NCBI GenBank assembly: GCA_003484235.1
Contig: DNDP01000162.1
Coordinates: 1-15,013, forward strand
DNA length: 15,013 bases
Origin: Verrucomicrobiales bacterium
GTDB taxonomy: Bacteria > Verrucomicrobiota > Verrucomicrobiia > Limisphaerales > RI-55
Direction: 5' to 3'
Shown here: positions 1 to 6,169 of the stretch, in pieces
Layout of the letters: every line of letters starts with the position of its first letter
How positions within the stretch are numbered: the first letter of the stretch is position 1
The notes under the pieces: model-generated
Database searches by the model: none
What the model was told of the DNA's origin: nothing
Seen by the model: only the letters and a program-made list of their open reading frames with translations
Made by a program: the position numbers and the translations under genes

Positions 1-1031
1 TCGAAGATCAGCGTGCTGTTCGGCGGAATGCCGCCGGGATGGCCCTGCGGTCCGTAGGCGAGATCAGGCGGGATGACGAGGATGCGTTTCTCGCCCTTCT
101 TCATGTCGAGCAGTGCCTCGTCCCATCCTGGAATGACCCTTTTCTGGCCCACGGCGAACGAAATGGGTTCACCCCTTTGCACCGAGCTGTCGAAGACTTT
201 GCCGCTGGTGAACTTGCCGGTGTAGTGCGCCTTGATCTGGGTGCCGGCCTTCGGAGTTTCGCCGCTGCCCTCGGTGATCACGAGGTATTGCAGTCCGGAG
301 GGCGACTTTACCAGCTCCTTGCCGGGGTGCTGCTCCTTGATGCCCTTGATCACCGACTCCAAGGCCGCGGCCGCTTTCTGTTCGGCCCGTTTGCCGATGT
401 TGGCCCGCAATTCGTCGAAGTGGGCCTGGTCGCCCTTGAACGCCTTGGCCTTCTCTCCGACGCGCACGATCTTGATCGTCTTGATGGAAATCTCCTCGTT
501 GGGCCTGTCCTGTGCGTTGCGCGGTGCGTTGGCGATGGCGTTCGCCACATCCTGGCCTTCGATCACGCGGCCAAACACGCTGTGGCGGTCATCGAGGTGC
601 GGTGTCGGCGCGACGGTGATGAAGAACTGGCTGCCGTTCGAGCCGGGGCCGGCATTGGCCATGGAAAAAACCCCCGGACCATCGTGGCGGAGCGAGGGAT
701 CGAACTCGTCCTCGAACCGGTAGCCCGGACCGCCGCGGCCGCTGCCTTCGGGATCACCGCCTTGGATCATGAATCCGGGGATGACACGGTGAAAGATGAT
801 GCCGTCATAGAACTTCGTCCCCTTCGGCTTGTTCGAATCCTTGGTTCCCTCGGCGAGCCCGACGAAGTTGGCGACAGTCAGCGGCGCCTTTTCGAATTCG
901 AGCCGACCCACGATGGTTCCCTTGGAGGTTTCAATCTCGGCATACAAGCCGTCGGGACGTTCGGCGGCGATCAGGGTGCCGGCGGCCGTCAACAACGCGG
1001 CTCCGGTAACGATGCGTTTTGAAATGGTCAT
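1..1031 (-). CDS. Secreted cyclophilin-FKBP fusion peptidyl-prolyl isomerase (3' end cut by window)
   Basis: This is a dual-family prolyl isomerase that would catalyse cis-trans isomerisation of X-Pro bonds, probably during folding of exported proteins. The ATG at 1031 opens 343 codons with no stop before the window edge. Residues 1-23 look like a signal peptide (MTISKR, then a hydrophobic stretch ending in AA). A cyclophilin domain spans about 29-193, with the active-site run FHRVIPGFMIQGGDP at 80-94 (R82, F87, Q90) and QFFITV at 135-140. A charged, Ala/Lys-rich linker (about 194-235) leads to an FKBP domain from about 245, with YTGKFTSGKVFDSS (270-283), VIPGWDEAL (299-307) and LAYGPQG (324-330). 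The missing C-terminus should be only the last FKBP strand. The gene diverges from a second, cytosolic cyclophilin 138 bases away. No clear Shine-Dalgarno precedes the ATG. Family assignment is firm; the in vivo client is unknown. Confidence 0.95.
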   Translation of the reverse strand, partial: MTISKRIVTGAALLTAAGTLIAAERPDGLYAEIETSKGTIVGRLEFEKAPLTVANFVGLAEGTKDSNKPKGTKFYDGIIFHRVIPGFMIQGGDPEGSGRGGPGYRFEDEFDPSLRHDGPGVFSMANAGPGSNGSQFFITVAPTPHLDDRHSVFGRVIEGQDVANAIANAPRNAQDRPNEEISIKTIKIVRVGEKAKAFKGDQAHFDELRANIGKRAEQKAAAALESVIKGIKEQHPGKELVKSPSGLQYLVITEGSGETPKAGTQIKAHYTGKFTSGKVFDSSVQRGEPISFAVGQKRVIPGWDEALLDMKKGEKRILVIPPDLAYGPQGHPGGIPPNSTLIF

Positions 1032-1169
1032 ACGGGCGGCAACTAAACCCGAATTTCAGCCGGAGAAAAGGCAAATTCCGTCGTGACATTCATCCGGTCG
1101 GCACGAAAGGTTGGGGGGTCCATTTGATCCGGACCGCCAGGAGCCGGTCCTCATCCTGCAATATTGACT
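1032..1169. promoter_or_regulatory. Divergent spacer between two prolyl isomerase genes
   Basis: The two PPIase genes are transcribed away from each other across this 138-base spacer, so promoters for both should lie here. I could not pick out a convincing -35/-10 pair for either direction. An AGGAG run at 1139-1143 lies too far (26 bases) from the ATG at 1170 to be a normal ribosome binding site. The call rests on gene arrangement, not on a recognised site. Confidence 0.3.
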
Positions 1170-1694
1170 ATGAGCAACAACACCAGCGAAGTGGCCGTCA
1201 TTACCACCGATCACGGGGACATGGTCCTTGAGTTCTGGACGGATGTCGCGCCGAAGACCGTCGAGAATTTCAAGAAGCTCGCCCGCGAGGGCTTTTACGA
1301 TGGCACGGCGTTTCACCGCGTGATCAAGGGTTTCATGATCCAGGGCGGTGATCCGCTCACCAAGGACCCGGGCGAGGAGCACCGCTGGGGCACCGGCGAT
1401 CCCGGTTACAAGATCAAGGCCGAGTTCAACGACCGCAAGCACGAGCGCGGCGTGATTTCGATGGCCCGCGCGCAGCATCCCGACAGCGCCGGCTGCCAGT
1501 TCTTCATCTGCCATGGCACCGCCGCCTTTCTCGACGGCCAGTACACGTGCTTCGGGAAACTCACCAAAGGGGATGAAGTGCTGGAGGCAATTGCGACGTG
1601 TGAGACGAAGGGCGGCGGTGGCGGCGAGAAGAGCCGGCCCGCCAAGAGGCAGGGCGTCGTTTCGGTGAAGATTATCGCGGCCGACCAAGCCTAG
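1170..1694 (+). CDS. Cytosolic cyclophilin-type peptidyl-prolyl cis-trans isomerase
   Basis: This is a single-domain cyclophilin of 174 residues, the usual bacterial length (PpiB-like), with no signal peptide or membrane segment, so it should act in the cytoplasm as a folding helper. Visible active-site elements are FHRVIKGFMIQGGDP at 48-62 (R50, F55, M56, Q58), the GCQFFI segment at 108-113 and FLDGQYTCFGKL at 120-131. The position of the tryptophan of human cyclophilin A is F120, as in many bacterial members. Near the C-terminus is a glycine-rich loop (148-152) before the last strand. The ATG at 1170 is preferred. An in-frame TTG six bases upstream would add only two residues. The gene is divergent from the secreted cyclophilin-FKBP fusion, so this locus may supply isomerases to two compartments. 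A hairpin follows the stop directly. Confidence 0.95.
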   Translation: MSNNTSEVAVITTDHGDMVLEFWTDVAPKTVENFKKLAREGFYDGTAFHRVIKGFMIQGGDPLTKDPGEEHRWGTGDPGYKIKAEFNDRKHERGVISMARAQHPDSAGCQFFICHGTAAFLDGQYTCFGKLTKGDEVLEAIATCETKGGGGGEKSRPAKRQGVVSVKIIAADQA

Positions 1695-1708
1695 CCGCCC
1701 TCGGGCGG
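1695..1708 (+). terminator. GC hairpin directly after the cyclophilin stop codon
   Basis: CCGCC (1695-1699) pairs with GGCGG (1704-1708) around a CTCG loop, starting at the base after the TAG stop. Position and GC content fit a transcription terminator or 3'-end-stabilising stem for the cyclophilin mRNA. There is no T-run after it, so it is not a textbook rho-independent terminator. Confidence 0.45.
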
Positions 1709-1754
1709 AGCTGGACCTTCGGCGATTGAGTGATCTGTCGTCGCCTTCCGCTGC

Positions 1755-1937
1755 ATGAACCTCGAACTGCTCACCCAGGCACTGGAGAAGATGGGTTGTC
1801 CCCGGGACAAATGCCCCGAGATGGCCACCCAGCTCGATAAGCGGGCCCGGCAACTTGCCGGCGAAAAAGGCGGCTACGAAGCCGCGCTGAAACACCTGCT
1901 CTCCCTGATGTCCCAAGGCTGGGCGGCACCCAGGTAG
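1755..1937 (+). CDS. Small helical protein of unknown function (60 aa, CX4C)
   Basis: I do not recognise a named family. The 60-residue product begins MNLELLTQALEKMG, has two cysteines four residues apart (C15 and C20, in GCPRDKCPEM), then a basic amphipathic helix (QLDKRARQLAGEKGG) and a second helix (YEAALKHLLSLMSQGW). It has no signal peptide or membrane segment, so it should be cytosolic. Reasons to treat it as real are the regular helical pattern, the lack of low-complexity Arg/Pro content typical of spurious frames in this DNA, and its fit between the cyclophilin terminator hairpin and the convergent gene at 2015. No Shine-Dalgarno is obvious before the ATG. The CX4C pair could bind a metal or form a disulfide, but two cysteines alone do not show that. 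Confidence 0.7.
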   Translation: MNLELLTQALEKMGCPRDKCPEMATQLDKRARQLAGEKGGYEAALKHLLSLMSQGWAAPR

Positions 1938-2014
1938 GGCTCTGTCTTCAGCCTGTCAGTTCAATCGGTGCTGAGCTGGACCGGCCTTCCCTGCAGGCCC
2001 TGCATATGCCGGCG

Positions 2015-2374
2015 CTACGGGTCGCGTGAGAGCTCAAGGAGCCGCGCTGCTCCTTTCCTATTCCCGGAAGAGCCCGGCGCGTTCGACCGATCGGTCTTTG
2101 CCGTGGTCATGGCAGTCGCCTGATCGGCAGCCAGTTTGCCCCTGCTTGACTCCAGCAGCCTGCCCGCGCCTTTGGGCACGGCGATGTGTGCAGCCACCCG
2201 ATCCGATCTGCCGCCAATCGCCGCCGGTTGCCGGGAGCCTCCCCGGCTCAATTCCAGTTGTATGGCGGCGCCCTTCGTCCCCTGGCTTGCGAGTGCGGAG
2301 GTGGATCCCAGCGCCAAAACGGCGACCACCACGGCGAATGCATGGCGGATCGGGACTGTTTTCTTTGTGTTCAT
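2015..2374 (-). CDS. Small secreted basic protein with three 12-residue repeats
   Basis: This is an unrecognised 119-residue protein. Residues 1-30 form a clear signal peptide (MNTKK, hydrophobic core HAFAVVVAVLALGSTS, then ALAS as likely cleavage region), so it should be exported. The mature part carries three related motifs: KGAAIQLELSRG (34-45), KGAGRLLESSRG (68-79) and KGAARLLELSRD (107-118), separated by variable, low-complexity spacers rich in Ala, Ser, Arg and Gly. The motif reads KGA-x-x-L-L-E-x-S-R and would make a short amphipathic helix. The three DNA copies use different synonymous codons (AAG/AAA/AAA, GCC/GCG/GCA, AGC/AGC/TCA), so the repeat is kept at protein level, which argues strongly that this frame is translated. 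The mature part has no cysteine and is very basic. It is convergent with the 60-residue gene and divergent from the Nudix gene. Function unknown. Confidence 0.72.
   Translation of the reverse strand: MNTKKTVPIRHAFAVVVAVLALGSTSALASQGTKGAAIQLELSRGGSRQPAAIGGRSDRVAAHIAVPKGAGRLLESSRGKLAADQATAMTTAKTDRSNAPGSSGNRKGAARLLELSRDP
2021..2275 (-). repeat. Three diverged 36-base coding repeats (KGAxxLLExSRx)
   Basis: The copies lie at 2240-2275, 2138-2173 and 2021-2056, with start-to-start distances of 102 and 117 bases. They match at protein level (K-G-A, L-E and S-R fixed) but differ at many third codon positions. This indicates old duplication under selection rather than a recent DNA repeat. The spacers between them show no similarity that I can see. 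Confidence 0.7.
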
Positions 2375-2545
2375 GCCTGCGTCTGTTGAATGGTTTGTTG
2401 ATTCTCAACCTTCGGCGGTGATGCCCGCCTCCAGTATTCTTGGATGAGTCGCAGAGCGGCTGGAATGCTTACAACGGGACATCCTCGGTCCGCGACTTAC
2501 TCATTGCATGCGGAACGGGCGTTGTTTGATGTTTGTCGCGTCATC
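2375..2545. promoter_or_regulatory. Divergent spacer upstream of the repeat protein and Nudix genes
   Basis: This 171-base spacer separates two divergent genes and should hold both promoters. An in-frame upstream start at 2444 would extend the Nudix protein by 34 residues into the region. That extension has no resemblance to a Nudix N-terminus, so I leave the stretch as non-coding. No convincing promoter elements or operator were recognised. Confidence 0.3.
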
Positions 2546-3103
2546 ATGATCAAGCCCTGGCCCGTCCTCAAATCCACGCCTTCCGGCGATTACCGGATCT
2601 TCACCATCCGCACCGACCGCCGCCGGTCACCCCGCACCGATGCCGAGCACGATTTCTTCGTCATCGACTGTCCCGACTGGGTGAACGTCGTGGCGGTGAC
2701 CCCCGACGGCCGGCTGGTGATGATCGAGCAGTTCCGGATGGGCTCGAACACGGTGGAACTGGAGATCCCCGGCGGATTGATCGACGCGCACGACGAGTCG
2801 CCGCTGGCGGCCGGCCTTCGTGAACTCCGTGAGGAAACCGGCTTTGAGGGGACGAAGGCGGAGATCCTGGGCGACATTTTTCCGAACCCGGCGATCATGA
2901 GCAACACCTGCCACACCGTGCTCGTGCACAACTGCGAGCTGAAGCACCCCACCGAGTTCGATCATGGCGAGGATCTGCTCACGCGGCTCGTGCCCGTGGC
3001 CGAGATCCCCGGCCTGATCGCCGCAGGCAAGATCCGCCACAGCCTGGTGGTGGTGGCGTTGAGCTACTTCCTTTTGAGGCAACGGTCCCTGCCGGCGGCT
3101 TAG
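2546..3103 (+). CDS. Nudix hydrolase, ADP-ribose pyrophosphatase type
   Basis: This predicted cytosolic enzyme hydrolyses a nucleoside diphosphate linked to another group; ADP-ribose or a nucleotide sugar is the likely substrate. The protein is 185 residues from the ATG at 2546, which begins MIKPWPVLKSTPSGDYRIF, a typical start for this subgroup. The fold's early strands carry DWVNVVAVTPDGRLVMIEQFR, followed by the Nudix box: GGLIDAHDE, then RELREETGF. The catalytic REL, EE and G are all present. The spacing from the box glycine to the first glutamate is six residues rather than the canonical five (LIDAHD), so the loop is one residue longer than in the consensus. Later, FPNPAIMSNTCHTVLV fits the ADP-ribose pyrophosphatase branch. 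The gene is alone on its strand here, and its stop codon lies inside a strong hairpin shared with the convergent redoxin gene. Exact substrate not determined. Confidence 0.92.
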   Translation: MIKPWPVLKSTPSGDYRIFTIRTDRRRSPRTDAEHDFFVIDCPDWVNVVAVTPDGRLVMIEQFRMGSNTVELEIPGGLIDAHDESPLAAGLRELREETGFEGTKAEILGDIFPNPAIMSNTCHTVLVHNCELKHPTEFDHGEDLLTRLVPVAEIPGLIAAGKIRHSLVVVALSYFLLRQRSLPAA

Positions 3104-3111
3104 CGCCGGCA
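3090..3111. terminator. Perfect 8-bp GC hairpin between convergent Nudix and redoxin genes
   Basis: TGCCGGCG (3090-3097) pairs perfectly with CGCCGGCA (3104-3111) around a six-base loop that contains the Nudix TAG stop. It sits just before the stop of the opposite-strand redoxin gene at 3132, so it could end transcription in both directions. No T-run follows on either strand, so the mechanism would not be canonical. Confidence 0.5.
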
Positions 3112-3131
3112 CGTTCCACGGAAGACGCCCG

Positions 3132-3719
3132 TCAGTCTTTCCGGTCCGGCAGTTCGGGCACGTAGCAGCCAATGACCTCGGTTGAACGGGGCTCCAACTT
3201 CCTGCCTGCGAGAACGGCGTCCAGTGTGTCGCGCAAATCCGTCTCCGTGGCTTTCGGCCTGCGCTTGCCCAGCGCGGCCTGGCGGTTGTCGATCCGTCCA
3301 TTGTAGATCCGGCTTCCATCCGGGAGCAGCACCACGGCCTCGGGGGTCATGGACGCGCCGGTGTGTTTGACCAACGCATGCTGGTGATCGATCAGGATTG
3401 GAAGGGTGTAACCGTAATCCGCTGCGTGGCGTTTTGCCCTTTCCTCCTTGAGGTCGGGGTCGACATGCACCAGGTACACCGCCACTCCCTTCTCGCGATA
3501 CTCCCGGAAGATGCGTTCGATCTCCGGCGCATAGGAATTGGCAACCGGGCAGGTGTGCCAGACAAAGATCAGCACCGTGGCCCGGTGGTCGGCCGTGGAC
3601 AACGGTCGCTGCACCACGCCATTGATGTCCTTCCACCCGGCCGCTGGCTCGGCGGCCTGTGCCGGGCCAGCACCCAGCAGGAGGGCGAGCGCCAGAAGTT
3701 TGATCAGCAGTCGGCTCAT
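3132..3719 (-). CDS. Exported redoxin (AhpC/TSA-like thioredoxin-fold protein)
   Basis: This is a 195-residue thioredoxin-fold protein with an N-terminal signal peptide (MSRLLIKLLALALLLGAGPAQAAE) and so probably periplasmic. The core strand VLIFVWHTCPVANSYAPE (49-66) places C57 where redoxins have their active cysteine. The partner cysteine of a CxxC motif is absent (CPVA), so a simple disulfide-oxidoreductase role is less likely than a peroxiredoxin-like or single-cysteine role. The cis-proline region is MTPEAVVLLPDG (124-135). A second cysteine, C185 in VIGCYVPEL close to the C-terminus, could act as a resolving residue. The form fits the 'redoxin domain-containing' proteins common in Planctomycetes and Verrucomicrobia. 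An AAGG four bases upstream of the ATG gives weak support for this start. Convergent with the Nudix gene and divergent from the HEAT gene. Confidence 0.88.
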   Translation of the reverse strand: MSRLLIKLLALALLLGAGPAQAAEPAAGWKDINGVVQRPLSTADHRATVLIFVWHTCPVANSYAPEIERIFREYREKGVAVYLVHVDPDLKEERAKRHAADYGYTLPILIDHQHALVKHTGASMTPEAVVLLPDGSRIYNGRIDNRQAALGKRRPKATETDLRDTLDAVLAGRKLEPRSTEVIGCYVPELPDRKD

Positions 3720-3808
3720 TCTGCCTTACAGGATAGGCCGGTCGGCCCCCAAGTAAAAATCATTTGTTTCCGACCGGCTGCGAGGTGAGTGTCACTTCCG
3801 GCTCCGAC
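3720..3808. promoter_or_regulatory. Divergent spacer between redoxin and HEAT-repeat genes
   Basis: This 89-base divergent spacer should contain promoters for both genes. On the minus strand a weak pair TTTACT / TATCCT with a 16-base gap can be read, but it would place transcription start almost at the redoxin ATG, so I give it little weight. The spacer also holds the near-palindrome GGCCGGTCGGCC at 3736-3747. Confidence 0.25.
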
Positions 3809-4555
3809 ATGAAGCGTTTACTTCACACCCGGTTCGCCGTCGCGGTGACTCTGTTCCTGGCGGCCGGTGCGATCGTCTGGCTGGGCCTTCGGTCGGGCAA
3901 CGAGGGACCGTCCTTTGAAGGGAGAACCCTTCGCGCCTGGCTGGAGGACCCGGAACTGCCCGCGGTGGAACTGCGCCGGGGCGTGCGCGCGATCGGCACC
4001 AACGGCATTCCCATGCTCAAACAGTGGCTGGACTACGAGGAGACGTGGCTGGAACGCCAGGTCCGAAGGCTGAACAGCCGGCAGCACCTCCTGGCGTTCG
4101 ATCATTCACCGACCATGGATGCGCACCTGCGGGCGATGCGCGGGTTCTTCGAGTTGGAAGAGCTGGCCGCTGGCGAACTGGACTGGCTGAAATCACGCTG
4201 GCGCGCGCGCGACCACAACCGCCTCTTCTACGCCCAGATGCTTGCCGTGGTCGGAGATGGTGGCGTTGCGGTGCTGACCAACGCCCTTCCGGAAATGCCG
4301 GTGCAGGACCGCAAGGACGTCGCCACCGCGCTGGTGTTTGCCAGCAAACGAAAACCGGAACTGATGCGCGAAGTCAGGCGGCTGCTCCGCGACCCCTCCA
4401 GAGAGGTGCGGGGTGCAGCGGTCTTTCATCTCTGGAGCACGCCCGGCGATCTCACCCCGGAAGTGATCGCAGCCCTGCAGGACGCCGCCCTCGATCCTGC
4501 TGACAATGTCCGCGAATCGGCGGTTGAAGGTTTGCGTCGGCAAACGGCCCAGTAG
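3809..4555 (+). CDS. Membrane-anchored HEAT-repeat protein
   Basis: The product is 248 residues. MKRLLHTR is followed by a hydrophobic segment (FAVAVTLFLAAGAIVWLGL, about 9-27), an uncleaved anchor or signal peptide, so the rest should face the periplasm. The next part reads FEGRTLRAWLEDPELPAVELRRGVRAIGTNGIPML; this 'WLE...R.IGTN..P.L' pattern is one I associate with HEAT proteins abundant in Verrucomicrobia. The C-terminal half (about 135-245) consists of alpha-helical pairs with HEAT character, for example MREVRRLLRDPSREVRGAAVFHLW and DNVRESAVEGL. Such repeats are protein-binding scaffolds; no catalytic motif is visible. The ATG at 3809 is chosen over an in-frame TTG at 3764 because it puts the positive residues directly before the hydrophobic segment. 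The gene converges on the DUF1501 gene. The binding partner is unknown. Confidence 0.85.
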   Translation: MKRLLHTRFAVAVTLFLAAGAIVWLGLRSGNEGPSFEGRTLRAWLEDPELPAVELRRGVRAIGTNGIPMLKQWLDYEETWLERQVRRLNSRQHLLAFDHSPTMDAHLRAMRGFFELEELAAGELDWLKSRWRARDHNRLFYAQMLAVVGDGGVAVLTNALPEMPVQDRKDVATALVFASKRKPELMREVRRLLRDPSREVRGAAVFHLWSTPGDLTPEVIAALQDAALDPADNVRESAVEGLRRQTAQ

Positions 4556-4679
4556 CCAGTCCACCTCGAACTTCGCCGGTGGCCTTGATTCCACTCCGGC
4601 GCCTTGCGGAAGTTGCCATCCAGTTGTTGACCTCCCGCGAGTTGGGTAACCCGTGGCAGCTCCGGGAGTCAGGTATGGA

Positions 4680-6164
4680 TCACCCGAGAATGTCGGTGAC
4701 CACGTGTCCGTGCACATCCGTCAGCTGAAATCGCCGGCCCTGGTGGACATACGAGAGTTGTTTGTGGTCAATCCCGAGCAGATGAAGAAGGGTCGCCTGG
4801 AGATCGTGCACATGGACCGCGCCGGGTTTGAAAACGTTCCTGTCGGGGTTCAGAGGGTTCCCTTCGGCATCGACGATGTTGTAGCCGTAATCGTCGGTCC
4901 GGCCGTAGCTGAGCCCCCCCTTCACCCCCCCGCCGGCCAGCCAGATCGAGAAGGATCGCGGATGATGGTCCCGGCCATAGTTGTCCCGGGTGAGCTTGCC
5001 CTGGGAATAGCAGGTCCGCCCGAACTCGCCGCCCCACACGACGAGTGTGTCATCCAGCAGACCGCGCTGTTTGAGGTCCTTGATCAACGCCGCGCTGGGC
5101 TGGTCGGTTTCCCTGGCCTGGACGGCAATTCCGCCCGGCAGGTTGTCATGCTGGTCCCAGCCCTGATGATAAAGCTGGATGAAGCGGACCCCCCGCTCGG
5201 CAAGCCGCCGGGCCAGAAGGCAGTTGGCGGCGAAAGTGCCCGGCTTGCGGCTGTCCGGGCCGTAGAGCTCGAAGGTGCTCTCCGGCTCCGTCGAGAGATC
5301 GACCGCCTCGGGAACCGACGTTTGCATGCGGTAGGCCATCTCGTACTGGGCGATGCGCGACTCGATCTCCGGATCGAGCTCGCGCTCGAACTGGAGACGG
5401 TTCAAGGAATTGATGGTATCTAGCATTCCCCGACGGCCGGTGAATCCGGGCCCTTCGGCGTTCGAGAGGTAGAGAATCGGATCCTTCCCCGAACGGAACC
5501 GGACGCCTTGAAAGCGCGATTCCAGAAAGCCGTTTCCCCACAGACGCGAGTAGAGCGGTTGATCCCCCTTCTGGGCGGTGACCAGCACGATGAACGCCGG
5601 CAGGTTCTCGTTCATCGACCCGAGGCCGTAGTGAATCCATGCCCCCATCGACGGCCGTCCGGCGATCTGTGAGCCGGTCTGAAAATAGGTGATCGCCGGA
5701 TCATGATTGATCGCCTCCGTGAACATGGACCGGATTACACAGAGATCGTCCGCCACGGCGCCGGTGAAAGGAAGAAGCTCGCTGAGCCAGGTGCCGCTCC
5801 GTCCGCACCTTGCGAAATCAAACGCGGATCCTGCCAACGGGAGCGAGGACTGTTGGGCGGTCATGCCGGTCAGCCGCTGATTGCCGCGGACGTGATCCGG
5901 CAGCTGCTCGCCATTCCTCTCCCTGAGGACGGGTTTGTGGTCGAAGAGGTCGATCTGGGAAGGCGCGCCACTCTGGAACAGGTAAATGATGCGTTTTGCT
6001 CTGGGCGCAAAGTTGGGAAGCGAACCTGGCGAGCCCGCGGCGCCGCTCGTCCGGGACAGCAGCGAGGCGAGGGCGGCGACACCCAGACCGCGTCCGGCCT
6101 GGGCGAAGAAGTGACGGCGTGTGATGCCGAGTGGATCCAGTGCACGAGGCAGCGGCGAGTTCAT
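4680..6164 (-). CDS. DUF1501 family protein with twin-arginine-type leader
   Basis: This 494-residue DUF1501 protein belongs to a large family in Planctomycetes, Verrucomicrobia and Acidobacteria, related to the alkaline phosphatase/sulfatase fold; the reaction is not established. The N-terminus PLGITRRHFFAQAGRGLGVAALASLLS (11-37) looks like a Tat leader with its arginine pair at 16-17, suggesting export in folded, perhaps metal-loaded, form. Family landmarks are IIYLFQSGAPSQIDLFDHKP (59-78), GWDQHDN (335-341), VVWGGEFGRT (375-384), GRDHHPRSFSIWLAGGGVKGG (397-417) and VHVHDLQATLLHLLGID (450-466). The His/Asp/Glu-rich motifs are the likely metal ligands. The ATG lies 5 bases after the stop of the PSCyt1/DUF1549/DUF1553 gene. 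This is the usual partner arrangement in these phyla, so the two are almost certainly co-transcribed. It is the last gene of the minus-strand cluster. No long DNA-level oddity seen. Confidence 0.95.
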   Translation of the reverse strand: MNSPLPRALDPLGITRRHFFAQAGRGLGVAALASLLSRTSGAAGSPGSLPNFAPRAKRIIYLFQSGAPSQIDLFDHKPVLRERNGEQLPDHVRGNQRLTGMTAQQSSLPLAGSAFDFARCGRSGTWLSELLPFTGAVADDLCVIRSMFTEAINHDPAITYFQTGSQIAGRPSMGAWIHYGLGSMNENLPAFIVLVTAQKGDQPLYSRLWGNGFLESRFQGVRFRSGKDPILYLSNAEGPGFTGRRGMLDTINSLNRLQFERELDPEIESRIAQYEMAYRMQTSVPEAVDLSTEPESTFELYGPDSRKPGTFAANCLLARRLAERGVRFIQLYHQGWDQHDNLPGGIAVQARETDQPSAALIKDLKQRGLLDDTLVVWGGEFGRTCYSQGKLTRDNYGRDHHPRSFSIWLAGGGVKGGLSYGRTDDYGYNIVDAEGNPLNPDRNVFKPGAVHVHDLQATLLHLLGIDHKQLSYVHQGRRFQLTDVHGHVVTDILG

Positions 6165-6169
6165 GAGAT

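Noticed and set aside
39..1022. Open frame of 327 codons on the plus strand at the left edge
   Set aside because: It is antisense to the cyclophilin-FKBP gene, whose two active sites are readable on the minus strand.
1056..1916. Minus-strand frame of 286 codons across the cytosolic cyclophilin
   Set aside because: It covers an intact cyclophilin and the 60-residue gene on the other strand and has no family features.
1983..1999. GGCCT / AGGCC hairpin between the 60-residue gene and the repeat protein
   Set aside because: It is only five base pairs with a seven-base loop, so chance is likely in this GC-rich DNA.
2026..2447. Overlapping plus-strand frames across the secreted repeat protein
   Set aside because: They have proline/arginine-rich composition and no leader. 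The minus-strand frame has a signal peptide and a protein-level repeat with synonymous codon change.
2444..2545. N-terminal extension of the Nudix protein from an upstream ATG
   Set aside because: The added 34 residues show no Nudix-like features, and the ATG at 2546 gives the expected N-terminus and length.
4632..4668. Inverted repeat CTCCCG / CGGGAG between the convergent HEAT and DUF1501 genes
   Set aside because: It has a 6-bp stem with a 25-base loop and no T-run, too weak to call a terminator although the position would suit one.
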